NCBI GenBank assembly: GCA_964003245.1
Contig: CAXFIU010000049.1
Coordinates: 1 to 8,702 of the forward strand
Source: MGIIb-O2 sp964003245
GTDB lineage: Archaea > Thermoplasmatota > Poseidoniia > Poseidoniales > Thalassarchaeaceae
Direction: 5' to 3'
Length of the DNA stretch: 8,702 bases
A program made the translations under genes and the position numbers. Below are positions 1 to 6,056 of this stretch, piece after piece. Under the pieces are notes generated by a model that saw only the letters and a program-made list of their open reading frames with translations, was not told the origin of the DNA and ran no database searches. Every line of letters starts with the position of its first letter. Position 1 is the stretch's first letter.

Positions 1-2
1 AA

Positions 3-1208
3 TCTAAATCAACTATAGTTTGCTGGGCCATGGGAATAACTCAACATAAAAATTCTGTATCTACAATTCAAGAGATTGTTAATTTCCTTCTTCTGGGAGG
101 ACACATTGGAAAAGAAGGAGCAGGAGTTTGTCCAGTTAGGGGGCATTCAAACGTTCAAGGAGATAGAACCGTTGGTATTAATCACAAGCCTTCCCCGAGT
201 TTCATAGATAATCTGGAGAAATCTACTGGTATAAGGAGTCCTGAGAGACATGGATTTGATTCAGTAGAGGCTGTTAAAGCAATGGAAAATGGTTCAGGAA
301 AAGTTTTCCTAGCAATGGGTGGAAATTTTCTCTCAGCAATGTCTGACACAAATAGGACTTCATCCGCTCTGAAAAATTGTAATTTGACTGCACATGTTTC
401 AACAAAACCTAATCGTTCTCATTTAATCACTGGAAATATTGGCCTCATTCTACCTTGCCTCGGGCGTACTGAAGAGGATACTTCCGATGCAGTAGGTAAG
501 CAATTTGTAACTGTTGAAAACTCAATGGGAATTGTCCATTCTTCAACAGGTACTTTCAAACCAGCTAGTGATCTTTTAATCTCTGAGCCCGCAATTGTTT
601 CAGGGATAGGGGGTGCTCTTGAATCAAGATTAGAACGTAGCGGAGTACCATGGAAAAATTTGTCCGAGAACTATAATTTGATAAGAGATTTAATTGAAAA
701 TACAATACCTGGATTTGAAGATTATAATACTCGAATCAAATCTGAATCAGGGTTTTATTTACCAAATCCACCTAGAGATTCACGGACTTTCAAGACTAAA
801 AATGGATTGGCGAATTTTATTTCTAATGACCTTTCTTTCGCAAAATCTTCCGATTTCATGATGATGACTATTAGGTCTCACGATCAATATAATACTACTA
901 TTTATGGTTTAGATGATAGATATCGAGGAATTAAGAATGGCCGTCGTGTAGTTCTGATGAATGAAAATGACATGTCAAATCATGGTTTTTCGAAAGACTC
1001 GTTAGTTGATCTAAGTTCTGAAATGAAATCAGGATTGATAGTTTCTCCTAAGTGGTTTGTTGTGCCTTATGATATCCCTGAGGGCAATGTTGCTACTTAT
1101 TTCCCTGAATCAAATATGCTTATTCCATTAGATAGTGTTGCCGATGGAAGCAATACTCCTACTAGTAAATCAGTTCCAATTAAAATTAGTAAATCTAAAT
1201 CAGGATAA
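3..1208 (+). CDS. FdhF/YdeP-family molybdopterin oxidoreductase, alpha subunit (C-terminal part, 5' end outside window)
   Basis: The open frame runs in from the left edge. The ATG at 30 is internal, because the codons before it read SKSTIVCWA and continue into MGITQHKNSV, a stretch typical of the family. About 401 residues are visible of a family usually near 750, so the N-terminal [4Fe-4S] region is not seen. Family-type blocks appear in order: CPVRGHSNVQGD (about residues 43-54), GGNFLSAMSDT, HVSTKPNRSHL, LPCLGRTEED, QFVTVENSMGIVHSSTG, a C-terminal molybdopterin-dinucleotide-binding domain (RSHDQYNTTIYGLDDRYRG), and the ending FPESNMLIPLDSVADGSNTP. Members resemble formate dehydrogenase alpha subunits and are predicted to bind bis-MGD, but the substrate of this branch (E. 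coli YdeP, linked to acid resistance) is not firmly established. The 3' end overlaps the convergent TPR gene by 9 bp. Family assignment is firm; formate as substrate is not shown. Confidence 0.93.
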   Translation, partial: SKSTIVCWAMGITQHKNSVSTIQEIVNFLLLGGHIGKEGAGVCPVRGHSNVQGDRTVGINHKPSPSFIDNLEKSTGIRSPERHGFDSVEAVKAMENGSGKVFLAMGGNFLSAMSDTNRTSSALKNCNLTAHVSTKPNRSHLITGNIGLILPCLGRTEEDTSDAVGKQFVTVENSMGIVHSSTGTFKPASDLLISEPAIVSGIGGALESRLERSGVPWKNLSENYNLIRDLIENTIPGFEDYNTRIKSESGFYLPNPPRDSRTFKTKNGLANFISNDLSFAKSSDFMMMTIRSHDQYNTTIYGLDDRYRGIKNGRRVVLMNENDMSNHGFSKDSLVDLSSEMKSGLIVSPKWFVVPYDIPEGNVATYFPESNMLIPLDSVADGSNTPTSKSVPIKISKSKSG

Positions 1209-2417
1209 TTTCTTTTGTTCTTTAATCAACAGTTTGCATCTACTTATTTGTGTTTGACATAGTCTCTGATCTTCTTTCCCCATACCTCTATTTTTTGCCT
1301 GCTCAAAACATTTCACAGCATCTGCATAAAGTTCTATAGATGCATATGAAGAACCCATATTGTATAATGTCCTACCAGTTACTGAAGCAGGGTCTAATAC
1401 TATTGCAGAATGATATTCTTGTATGCTGTCTGCAAATTTATCTAGCTGATATAAAGCATGTCCTTTTCCATTATGTGCCCTAACTCTGAGCTCTATTTCT
1501 TCTTCAGGCGAACCTTGTAATGCCTTATCAAAGCAGTTCAACGACTCAGAAGGGTTATTTTCACTCAATAAAACTAAACCTTTGTTATACCATTCAATTG
1601 ACTCATTAACATCTCTAGAATTATTTTCTTCAACCAACTCAATTTTCTCTTTTACTTCTTTAGCTGCAGAGATTAGATTTTCCATTTCTTCATTTTCATC
1701 TATTTCTCTCGATTCTTTTTCAATTTCGGTTAATTCTTCAACTCTTTGCAGACACTGATTGGCTCTTTCGATATATCCTGCTTTTGATAATGCATCTGCC
1801 AAACCTTTCCATGAGGAAATATCAGAACTGTCTTTTTTCAACAACTCCTTCCATTCATTTACGGCAGCAGCATGGTCACCCTTTTCAGTCATCTTGTTTG
1901 CACGCGAAGATCTTGCAGTTTTACTATTGATAAAGTCTAATTCTTCGTCCTCTATTTTCTCTTCTTGAATGTTTTCTGATATAGTCTTGGAAGGAAGAAT
2001 GATAATTTCTTCTTGTTCTTCCTCTACATATTTATGAGAATAATCAAATAAACTAATTTCTATATTTTCCATCAAGTTTGCTATACGTAATAATTCTACT
2101 TTTTCACCAATAGATTCCATAGCCATTCTTGCAAAGTTAGCGGCCCTCTCAGGATCTATTTTCTCTAGTAAGAATGCTAGATTTGCATTTGTTGCCCCAT
2201 AATCTGGATTAATTCTATGCGCCTGCTCAAAAGCCCTAATTGCACCATCAAAATTTCCTAATTTAGCCTTACTTATGCCAAGACCGTACCAAGCAGCAGC
2301 GTAATTATTATCTGAATTAGTTATTTTTGAATATATTTCTGCCGCCTCAACATATTTTTCTTCATCAGCAAATTTGTCTGCTTCATTCAACATTCCCCCT
2401 ATATCGAAATCAGACAT
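1200..2417 (-). CDS. TPR-repeat protein with acidic linkers
   Basis: A 405-residue soluble protein with no signal peptide or membrane segment. Tetratricopeptide repeats fall in three blocks: about 8-74 (clear unit AAAWYGLGISKAKLGNFDGA with AFEQAHRINPDY), about 168-232, and about 272-378 (RAHNGKGHALYQLDKFADSI and YHSAIVLDPAS; YNMGSSYASIELYADAVKCF). The blocks are joined by Glu-rich linkers at about 131-165 and 230-270, probably flexible or coiled. TPRs are protein-protein interaction scaffolds; nothing here identifies the partner. The ATG at 2417 is the natural start, since the repeat structure begins immediately. A poor TATA-like octamer lies about 30 bp upstream, and the divergent FMN reductase begins 90 bp away. 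The TGA lies inside the last codons of the convergent oxidoreductase gene. The repeat class is certain, the cellular role unknown. Confidence 0.9.
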   Translation of the reverse strand: MSDFDIGGMLNEADKFADEEKYVEAAEIYSKITNSDNNYAAAWYGLGISKAKLGNFDGAIRAFEQAHRINPDYGATNANLAFLLEKIDPERAANFARMAMESIGEKVELLRIANLMENIEISLFDYSHKYVEEEQEEIIILPSKTISENIQEEKIEDEELDFINSKTARSSRANKMTEKGDHAAAVNEWKELLKKDSSDISSWKGLADALSKAGYIERANQCLQRVEELTEIEKESREIDENEEMENLISAAKEVKEKIELVEENNSRDVNESIEWYNKGLVLLSENNPSESLNCFDKALQGSPEEEIELRVRAHNGKGHALYQLDKFADSIQEYHSAIVLDPASVTGRTLYNMGSSYASIELYADAVKCFEQAKNRGMGKEDQRLCQTQISRCKLLIKEQKKLS

Positions 2418-2507
2418 ATCACTCGCATATACTTCTTCGAGTTAAGTATTGGCTGTATTTGTCTATCTTTAGGCTAGTATTCAAGTCATACACTTCGTGC
2501 GGAGTAT

Positions 2508-3053
2508 ATGGCGCGCCAATTTAGAGTAATGGGAATTTGCGGAACTTATACCTTAGAATCGGCAAATGGAAGAATGCTTGAGATAATTTCTGATAAGCTT
2601 GAGAGTAGAGGAATAGATTGGGTTGTTTGGGATAACAACAAACATCCGTTACCATTTGTTGGTGAAGAAGGTTGTTGGGATCATCCAAATGTCAAGAAAT
2701 ACAAGGAATTAGCTGATTCGGCCGATGCTTTCGTACTTTCTAGTCCGGAATATCACGGCACGATGAGTGGAGTGATGAAGAATTCTCTTGATTGGTTATC
2801 TTTCGACCAAACATCAGGTAAGATATTCGCATTTATTAGTACTCTAGGCGGTCAACCTAATACTACTACTTTGAATCACATGAGAGTTGTTGCTAGGTGG
2901 ATTCATGGTATTTCAATACCTGAACAATTAGTAATTGCAAAAGTAAGGTCTGCTTTCGATGATGACGGGAATCTTATCGATGAAGATATTAAGAAACGTG
3001 TTGATAAATTTACAGATAGTATAATCAAACATATTGAGAAACTTAGAGGATGA
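2508..3053 (+). CDS. NAD(P)H-dependent FMN reductase family protein (flavodoxin-like fold)
   Basis: A 181-residue protein, the usual size for the NADPH-dependent FMN reductase family (azobenzene, chromate and quinone reductase relatives). The best block is SPEYHGTMSGVMKNSLDW at residues 79-96, the FMN-contacting loop and helix typical of the family (compare TPEYNGSIPG-LKNAIDW). It is followed by the central strand KIFAFISTLGGQPNTT (105-120). The N-terminal phosphate-binding loop is GICGTYTLESANGRML (9-24) rather than the common GS-R-GS-N pattern, so flavin affinity or partner choice may differ. The expected role is cytosolic two-electron reduction of FMN, quinones or similar acceptors using NAD(P)H; the true substrate cannot be read from sequence. 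The ATG at 2508 is preferred over the in-frame ATG at 2529 because it leaves the first strand intact. It is transcribed divergently from the TPR gene and ends 9 bp from the convergent carbonic anhydrase-like gene. Confidence 0.88.
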   Translation: MARQFRVMGICGTYTLESANGRMLEIISDKLESRGIDWVVWDNNKHPLPFVGEEGCWDHPNVKKYKELADSADAFVLSSPEYHGTMSGVMKNSLDWLSFDQTSGKIFAFISTLGGQPNTTTLNHMRVVARWIHGISIPEQLVIAKVRSAFDDDGNLIDEDIKKRVDKFTDSIIKHIEKLRG

Positions 3054-3062
3054 GTTCTTCCT

Positions 3063-3527
3063 TCATTCAATAATTGCTGGCATTGAAGAATGATGGAGGT
3101 TTATCCTAAGAGATCCTTCAGAGTCAATAATGTATCCAAAAGTAAATTCGACCTTAATTTCAATATTATTCTCTGTCATAAAAAAATAGTTACCCATGAC
3201 TTGAGCGGTATTCCCATTTATTACGAAGTTTTGATTTTCAAATCGTACTCCTGTCCAACCTTTGATAGCAAATCCTTTATCTTCTGGAAATGAATCATTG
3301 TCTCCAATGAAATAAGACAAAGCCCCTTCAAAAGTTGGACGAAATTGTTTTTCGCTAGCGAAAGTCGGTTTGAATAATACGGGGGAAATCCCGTATGCGT
3401 ATAGTGATTCGATATGAGTTGTTGCTCTTTGGATATAGTCAGTGCCAGAACTATGTGCCGCAGATATCGAAACAATTCCTTCACCCCATGCTTGTTGAGC
3501 TCTCTCTATATCTTCTTTAGTCATCAT
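3063..3527 (-). CDS. Probable iota-class carbonic anhydrase (COG4337, NTF2-like/CaMKII association-domain fold)
   Basis: A 154-residue protein with no signal peptide. It matches the COG4337 pattern as I know it, in order: AQQAWGEGIVSIS (10-22), LFKPTFASEKQFRPT (51-65), GALSYFIG (68-75), EDKGFAIKGWTGVRFE (82-97), NGNTAQVMGNYFF (104-116), VEFTFGY (126-132) and the terminal LHHSSMP (144-150). COG4337 proteins include the iota carbonic anhydrases of diatoms, cyanobacteria and other bacteria, which interconvert CO2 and bicarbonate and in some members work without metal. The residues recalled as binding bicarbonate (a Thr, a Tyr and a Ser) plausibly correspond to T55, Y72 and S147. Activity is inferred. 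Start choice: the longest frame begins with TTG at 3548, but ATG at 3527 has GGAG 9 bp upstream. The gene is the last of a minus-strand run, 60 bp after the membrane protein. Confidence 0.85.
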   Translation of the reverse strand: MMTKEDIERAQQAWGEGIVSISAAHSSGTDYIQRATTHIESLYAYGISPVLFKPTFASEKQFRPTFEGALSYFIGDNDSFPEDKGFAIKGWTGVRFENQNFVINGNTAQVMGNYFFMTENNIEIKVEFTFGYIIDSEGSLRINLHHSSMPAIIE

Positions 3528-3536
3528 TTTATATTT

Positions 3537-3540
3537 CTCC
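3537..3540 (-). promoter_or_regulatory. Shine-Dalgarno site (GGAG) that decides the carbonic anhydrase start
   Basis: On the minus strand GGAG is followed by nine bases and then ATG at 3527, with a second in-frame ATG immediately after. It supports the ATG over the TTG 21 bp upstream. A ribosome-binding site here fits a downstream cistron translated from a longer mRNA. Confidence 0.5.
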
Positions 3541-3587
3541 AATATCAATCAATTCTTAACTTCTTTTCATAACCAGATTATTTTTCA

Positions 3588-3968
3588 TTAGGCGAAGACG
3601 TAGCCGATGTTAAGTAGAAGTATGGTAATAGTAAGATAAACGCTAATCTTATGGAGTAAATTGAATAGTTTATCATTACCTTCATCGGTTGCTCGATTAG
3701 TTATTGGAATTATGATGTAACAGATTAAAGCAAACAGCGTTGTTGCACTAGCAATAGCATAATGTGCTGCAGTTGAATCCTGTTCAAAATACAATGAGAT
3801 GAGTGTCGTGCCTCCTAAGAGAGTTAGAACAATGAAGAATTTTGGCCATAACGCCCGAATCACTACACCGAACTCCTTAATCTCAAGTTTTTTGAACAGA
3901 GTTGGAGCAACGATGCTAGTTTGGAGAATAATAATTCCAACTATCATGCCTGGGAAGTAGTAGTGCAT
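3588..3968 (-). CDS. Four-helix membrane protein, DUF4149/TMEM205-like
   Basis: A 126-residue integral membrane protein with four predicted helices at about 6-22, 42-60, 68-90 and 105-124, and short charged loops. Features reminiscent of the DUF4149/TMEM205 family are the first helix running into VAPTLFKKL (20-28), the following RALWPKFF (38-45), IPITNRATDEGN (87-98) after helix 3, and LLHKISVYL (104-112) opening helix 4. The family has no settled biochemical role; human TMEM205 is linked to cisplatin resistance. The ATG at 3968 is the first possible start and has a TATA-like octamer centred about 31 bp upstream, so it may have its own short-leader transcript as well as read-through from the acyl-CoA dehydrogenase 38 bp upstream. 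The membrane topology is clear, the family name is a moderate-confidence recognition, and the function is unknown. Confidence 0.75.
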   Translation of the reverse strand: MHYYFPGMIVGIIILQTSIVAPTLFKKLEIKEFGVVIRALWPKFFIVLTLLGGTTLISLYFEQDSTAAHYAIASATTLFALICYIIIPITNRATDEGNDKLFNLLHKISVYLTITILLLNIGYVFA

Positions 3969-3995
3969 ATATTAGCGAGCAGTTATTCACATAAA

Positions 3996-4003
3996 AAATA
4001 TAA
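3996..4003 (-). promoter_or_regulatory. TATA-like box for the DUF4149-like gene
   Basis: The minus-strand octamer TTATATTT is centred about 31 bp before the ATG at 3968. With the usual archaeal TATA-to-start spacing of about 26 bp, transcription would begin a few bases before the ATG. The octamer sits just past the 3' end of the acyl-CoA dehydrogenase gene. Confidence 0.45.
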
Positions 4004-4006
4004 CTT

Positions 4007-5155
4007 TTAATTAATGTAATCTTTATTGATTTCTCTTCCGATAATAAGTCTTTGAATCTGACTAGTGCCCCCAAATATCTGATAAATTTTTGCACCTCTC
4101 ATCCTTCTTGCTGCGGGAAACTCCTCAGAATATCCATAACCGCCAAATATCTGGACTGAATCTGTTGTTACTTCCATTCCAATATCTGCTGCGTATCTTT
4201 TAGCATGTGCAGACTCGAGAGTTGCACTTTCTCCTTTGTCTAATATACTTGCAGCCTTGTAAGCTAATAATCGTGCCCCTTCAATTTTTGTACTCATATC
4301 AGCCAACATAAATGATATTGATTGATGTTGGAAAATAGGTTTTCCGAAGGTTTTCCTTTCATTTGCATATTTCCAAGCTTCTTCCATAGCGCCACGAGCA
4401 TTTCCTAGTGCATGAGCGGCAAGCATTGGACGGGAGCGATCGAATGCAACCATTGCTTGGAGCCATCCGTTCCCTTCTTCTCCAACAAGATTTTCTTTTG
4501 GAACCTTAACATTTTGGAATCTAACTCCTCTAGTGTCGGATGATCTTTGACCCATTTTTTCTTCCTTTTTACCAACTTCTAGACCTTGTGAATTCGCCTC
4601 TACAATAAAACCACTTAGTGACTTGTACGAATCGCTATCATTAGTTCTTGCAAGAACGTAGAACCAGTCTGCGTGACCTGCTCCTCCAATCCACATTTTA
4701 GAACCATTTATGACATAAAAATCTCCATCAAGAATTGCAGTTGTTGTTATTGCTTTAACATCCGAACCGGCCCCTGGTTCAGTAACACAATATGCTGAGA
4801 TTTCACCTTTGCAAACACGACCCAGATACTCACTTTTTTGTTCCTCTGTCCCTGCATATATCAGTGGATGACATGCTAACATCGTAACTCCAGTGATAGT
4901 TGCAAATCCAGGATCTCCTCTACCTAATTCTTCATTTATCATAACTTCATCTAAAAAGCTTAAACCCATGCCTCCATATTCATGAGGTATAGTGCAATTC
5001 AGTAATCCTAAGTCACGAGCTTTGTGGATGGTTTCCTCCGGAAAAACTCCCCCTCTATCCCATTCTTCTGCATTGGGAATTAATTCATCATCAGCAAATT
5101 GTCTCGCAAGCTCAACTAGCATTTCTTGCTCTTCTGACATATCGAAATTAACCAT
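4007..5155 (-). CDS. Acyl-CoA dehydrogenase family flavoprotein lacking the usual catalytic Glu
   Basis: A 382-residue protein covering the full three-domain acyl-CoA dehydrogenase architecture, resembling medium/short-chain enzymes: N-terminal helical domain from FDMSEEQEMLVELARQF, beta domain with YCVTEPGAGSD (122-132), and C-terminal helical domain with RKTFGKPI (267-274) and QIFGGYGY (335-342). Family members bind FAD and oxidise acyl-CoA to trans-2-enoyl-CoA, passing electrons to ETF. The catalytic base is normally the Glu of a YEGT motif near the C-terminus. Here that site reads FGGT (Gly362). The alternative site used by long-chain and isovaleryl enzymes is Ser241 (FDRSRP). Fold and FAD binding are secure; ordinary dehydrogenase activity is doubtful. 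Start: ATG at 5155 fits the family N-terminus and lies 30 bp from a TATAAATT box; an in-frame ATG at 5179 would add eight residues. Confidence 0.93.
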   Translation of the reverse strand: MVNFDMSEEQEMLVELARQFADDELIPNAEEWDRGGVFPEETIHKARDLGLLNCTIPHEYGGMGLSFLDEVMINEELGRGDPGFATITGVTMLACHPLIYAGTEEQKSEYLGRVCKGEISAYCVTEPGAGSDVKAITTTAILDGDFYVINGSKMWIGGAGHADWFYVLARTNDSDSYKSLSGFIVEANSQGLEVGKKEEKMGQRSSDTRGVRFQNVKVPKENLVGEEGNGWLQAMVAFDRSRPMLAAHALGNARGAMEEAWKYANERKTFGKPIFQHQSISFMLADMSTKIEGARLLAYKAASILDKGESATLESAHAKRYAADIGMEVTTDSVQIFGGYGYSEEFPAARRMRGAKIYQIFGGTSQIQRLIIGREINKDYIN

Positions 5156-5181
5156 GATATTTCGTTTATGGTTCAGCATAT

Positions 5182-5189
5182 AATTTATA
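5182..5189 (-). promoter_or_regulatory. TATA box for the acyl-CoA dehydrogenase gene
   Basis: The minus-strand octamer TATAAATT is centred about 30 bp before the ATG at 5155. This predicts a transcript start at or just before that codon and downstream of the alternative ATG at 5179, so it argues for the shorter protein. No ribosome-binding site precedes 5155, which fits leaderless translation. Confidence 0.55.
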
Positions 5190-5214
5190 CTGATTGAGCA
5201 GCAAGAATATCGAA

Positions 5215-5562
5215 TTAATTTCCTATCAATTTATAATCATCGGACAGCGGTGTAGCTCCGGTTTCCATAGAGATGATTTTACCATCTTTGAATCGCATGA
5301 ATGACATTACAGCTTCTGAGTCTGAGTCATTTGCAAAATGAACTATGGAATGTGCCACACCGACCTCATCATTTTCGTAGAGAATTCGGTTATTTTCTGA
5401 AGTAGGTCTTTGATCTCCTCCTGCAAATCCCAAGATATCTGACTTACTCATAGTTATACCACCAACATGTGGATTGAAAACACAATCATCATGGATTATA
5501 TTCTCAAGTGCTTCGATATCTCCGTTATCCCAGGCTTCGTTGTATGCTTCTATTATAGACAT
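5215..5562 (-). CDS. SnoaL-like/NTF2-fold small protein
   Basis: A 115-residue protein with the opening helix pattern of the SnoaL/NTF2-like superfamily: IEAYNEAWDNGDIEALENII (4-23) followed by HDDCVFNPHVGG (24-35). Later strands include EVGVAHSIVHF (66-76) and EAVMSFMRFKDGKIISME (83-100). Members form a cone-shaped alpha+beta barrel with a central pocket and range from hydrolases and isomerases to ligand-binding proteins; the pocket residues here do not point to one reaction. It differs clearly in sequence from the COG4337-type protein at 3063-3527, so the two are not recent duplicates. It is first in the minus-strand run, 59 bp before the acyl-CoA dehydrogenase ATG, with an AT-rich TATA-like octamer 30 bp upstream of its own ATG. 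Fold assignment is good, activity unknown. Confidence 0.78.
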   Translation of the reverse strand: MSIIEAYNEAWDNGDIEALENIIHDDCVFNPHVGGITMSKSDILGFAGGDQRPTSENNRILYENDEVGVAHSIVHFANDSDSEAVMSFMRFKDGKIISMETGATPLSDDYKLIGN

Positions 5563-5588
5563 AAATCTTCCAGATAACTCCTATTATT

Positions 5589-5596
5589 AATTTAAT
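5589..5596 (-). promoter_or_regulatory. Weak TATA-like box for the SnoaL-like gene
   Basis: The minus-strand octamer ATTAAATT is centred 30 bp before the ATG at 5562, the same spacing as at the clearer boxes in this window. The surrounding divergent intergenic region (5563-5702, about 140 bp) is uniformly AT-rich, so a chance match is likely enough to keep confidence low. Nothing else is visible in that intergenic region. Confidence 0.3.
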
Positions 5597-5702
5597 CGGA
5601 TTAATGTTCTTAATTTATTTTTCATTTATATTTCATCGTTCACAGACTTTACAGTGATTGGTTTTACAAATAGTTAATATGTCAATTAATATTGGAAAAA
5701 TC

Positions 5703-5990
5703 ATGTATTATAGGATAACCAAAGCAACAGTACAGCCCGGTAAATTTGATGAGGCTATGGCAACAATGGAATCATTAAGAGAAAGTATCAGTAAAATTAA
5801 CGGTCTAGTAAGTAGTAATTTAATAAGAATAAGTGAAACAGAAATGATAGGAGTTGCTGCTTATGAAAGTAAGGAACATTTAGAAGCATCACAGACTGAA
5901 TTTAAGGAACTTATGGTTAACATGATGCCATACATGGCAGGTGCTCCCGAGATATCTTTTGGTGAGAGTATATTTTCCTTCAAATTGTAA
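5703..5990 (+). CDS. Small ABM-like (antibiotic biosynthesis monooxygenase/Dabb-type) ferredoxin-fold protein
   Basis: A 95-residue protein with the beta-alpha-beta-beta-alpha-beta layout of the dimeric alpha/beta barrel superfamily: strand MYYRITKATVQPG (1-13), helix KFDEAMATMESLRESISKI (14-32), strand GLVSSNLIRISE (34-45), strand EMIGVAAYES (47-56), helix KEHLEASQTEFKELMVNMMPYM (57-78), and final strand EISFGESIFSFK (83-94). ABM-type proteins include cofactor-free monooxygenases, haem-degrading enzymes and proteins of unknown role. No Asn/Trp/His pattern distinctive of a haem-degrading member is evident, so the substrate is unknown. The frame could open earlier (TTG 5658, ATG 5679), but 5703 places the first strand at the N-terminus as usual and has GGA six bases upstream. 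It is divergent from the SnoaL-like gene. Confidence 0.75.
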   Translation: MYYRITKATVQPGKFDEAMATMESLRESISKINGLVSSNLIRISETEMIGVAAYESKEHLEASQTEFKELMVNMMPYMAGAPEISFGESIFSFKL

Positions 5991-6020
5991 TCTTAAATTA
6001 CTTCCGAGAATTCAATTTAG

Positions 6021-6031
6021 AAATATATATA
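6021..6031 (+). promoter_or_regulatory. Strong TATA box for the zinc-knuckle membrane protein gene
   Basis: The alternating run AAATATATATA is centred about 31 bp before the ATG at 6057, with no ribosome-binding site between. It is the clearest archaeal-type promoter in the window and implies a leaderless or few-base leader transcript separate from the ABM-like gene, which ends 66 bp upstream. Confidence 0.6.
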
Positions 6032-6056
6032 CCTATTATTTCAGACTCATTATTAC

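Noticed and set aside
1..1206. The string AATCTAAATCA at the window start recurs at about 1195, near the end of the oxidoreductase gene.
   Set aside because: Both copies encode Ser-Lys-Ser in AT-rich codons of the same gene. An 11-base match of this composition is easily chance, and no target-site or direct-repeat structure surrounds it.
2510..2517. GGCGCGCC palindrome directly after the FMN reductase start codon.
   Set aside because: A rare GC-only octamer in AT-rich DNA, but it is a single copy explained by the Met-Ala-Arg-Gln codons, with no sign of operator function.
3221..3484. An 87-codon minus-strand frame overlapping the carbonic anhydrase-like gene.
   Set aside because: It lies wholly inside a gene with clear family motifs in another frame, and its own translation shows no recognisable domain.
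3063..5562. Possibility that the SnoaL-like protein and the COG4337-like protein are a duplicated pair.
   Set aside because: They share only the broad NTF2-like fold. Motifs, lengths and C-termini differ, and only the latter has the HHSS ending.
5563..5702. The 140-bp divergent AT-rich spacer, considered as a site for a small RNA, riboswitch or extra small gene.
   Set aside because: No stable stem, tRNA-like fold or well-supported short frame is visible. It is adequately explained as two opposing promoters.
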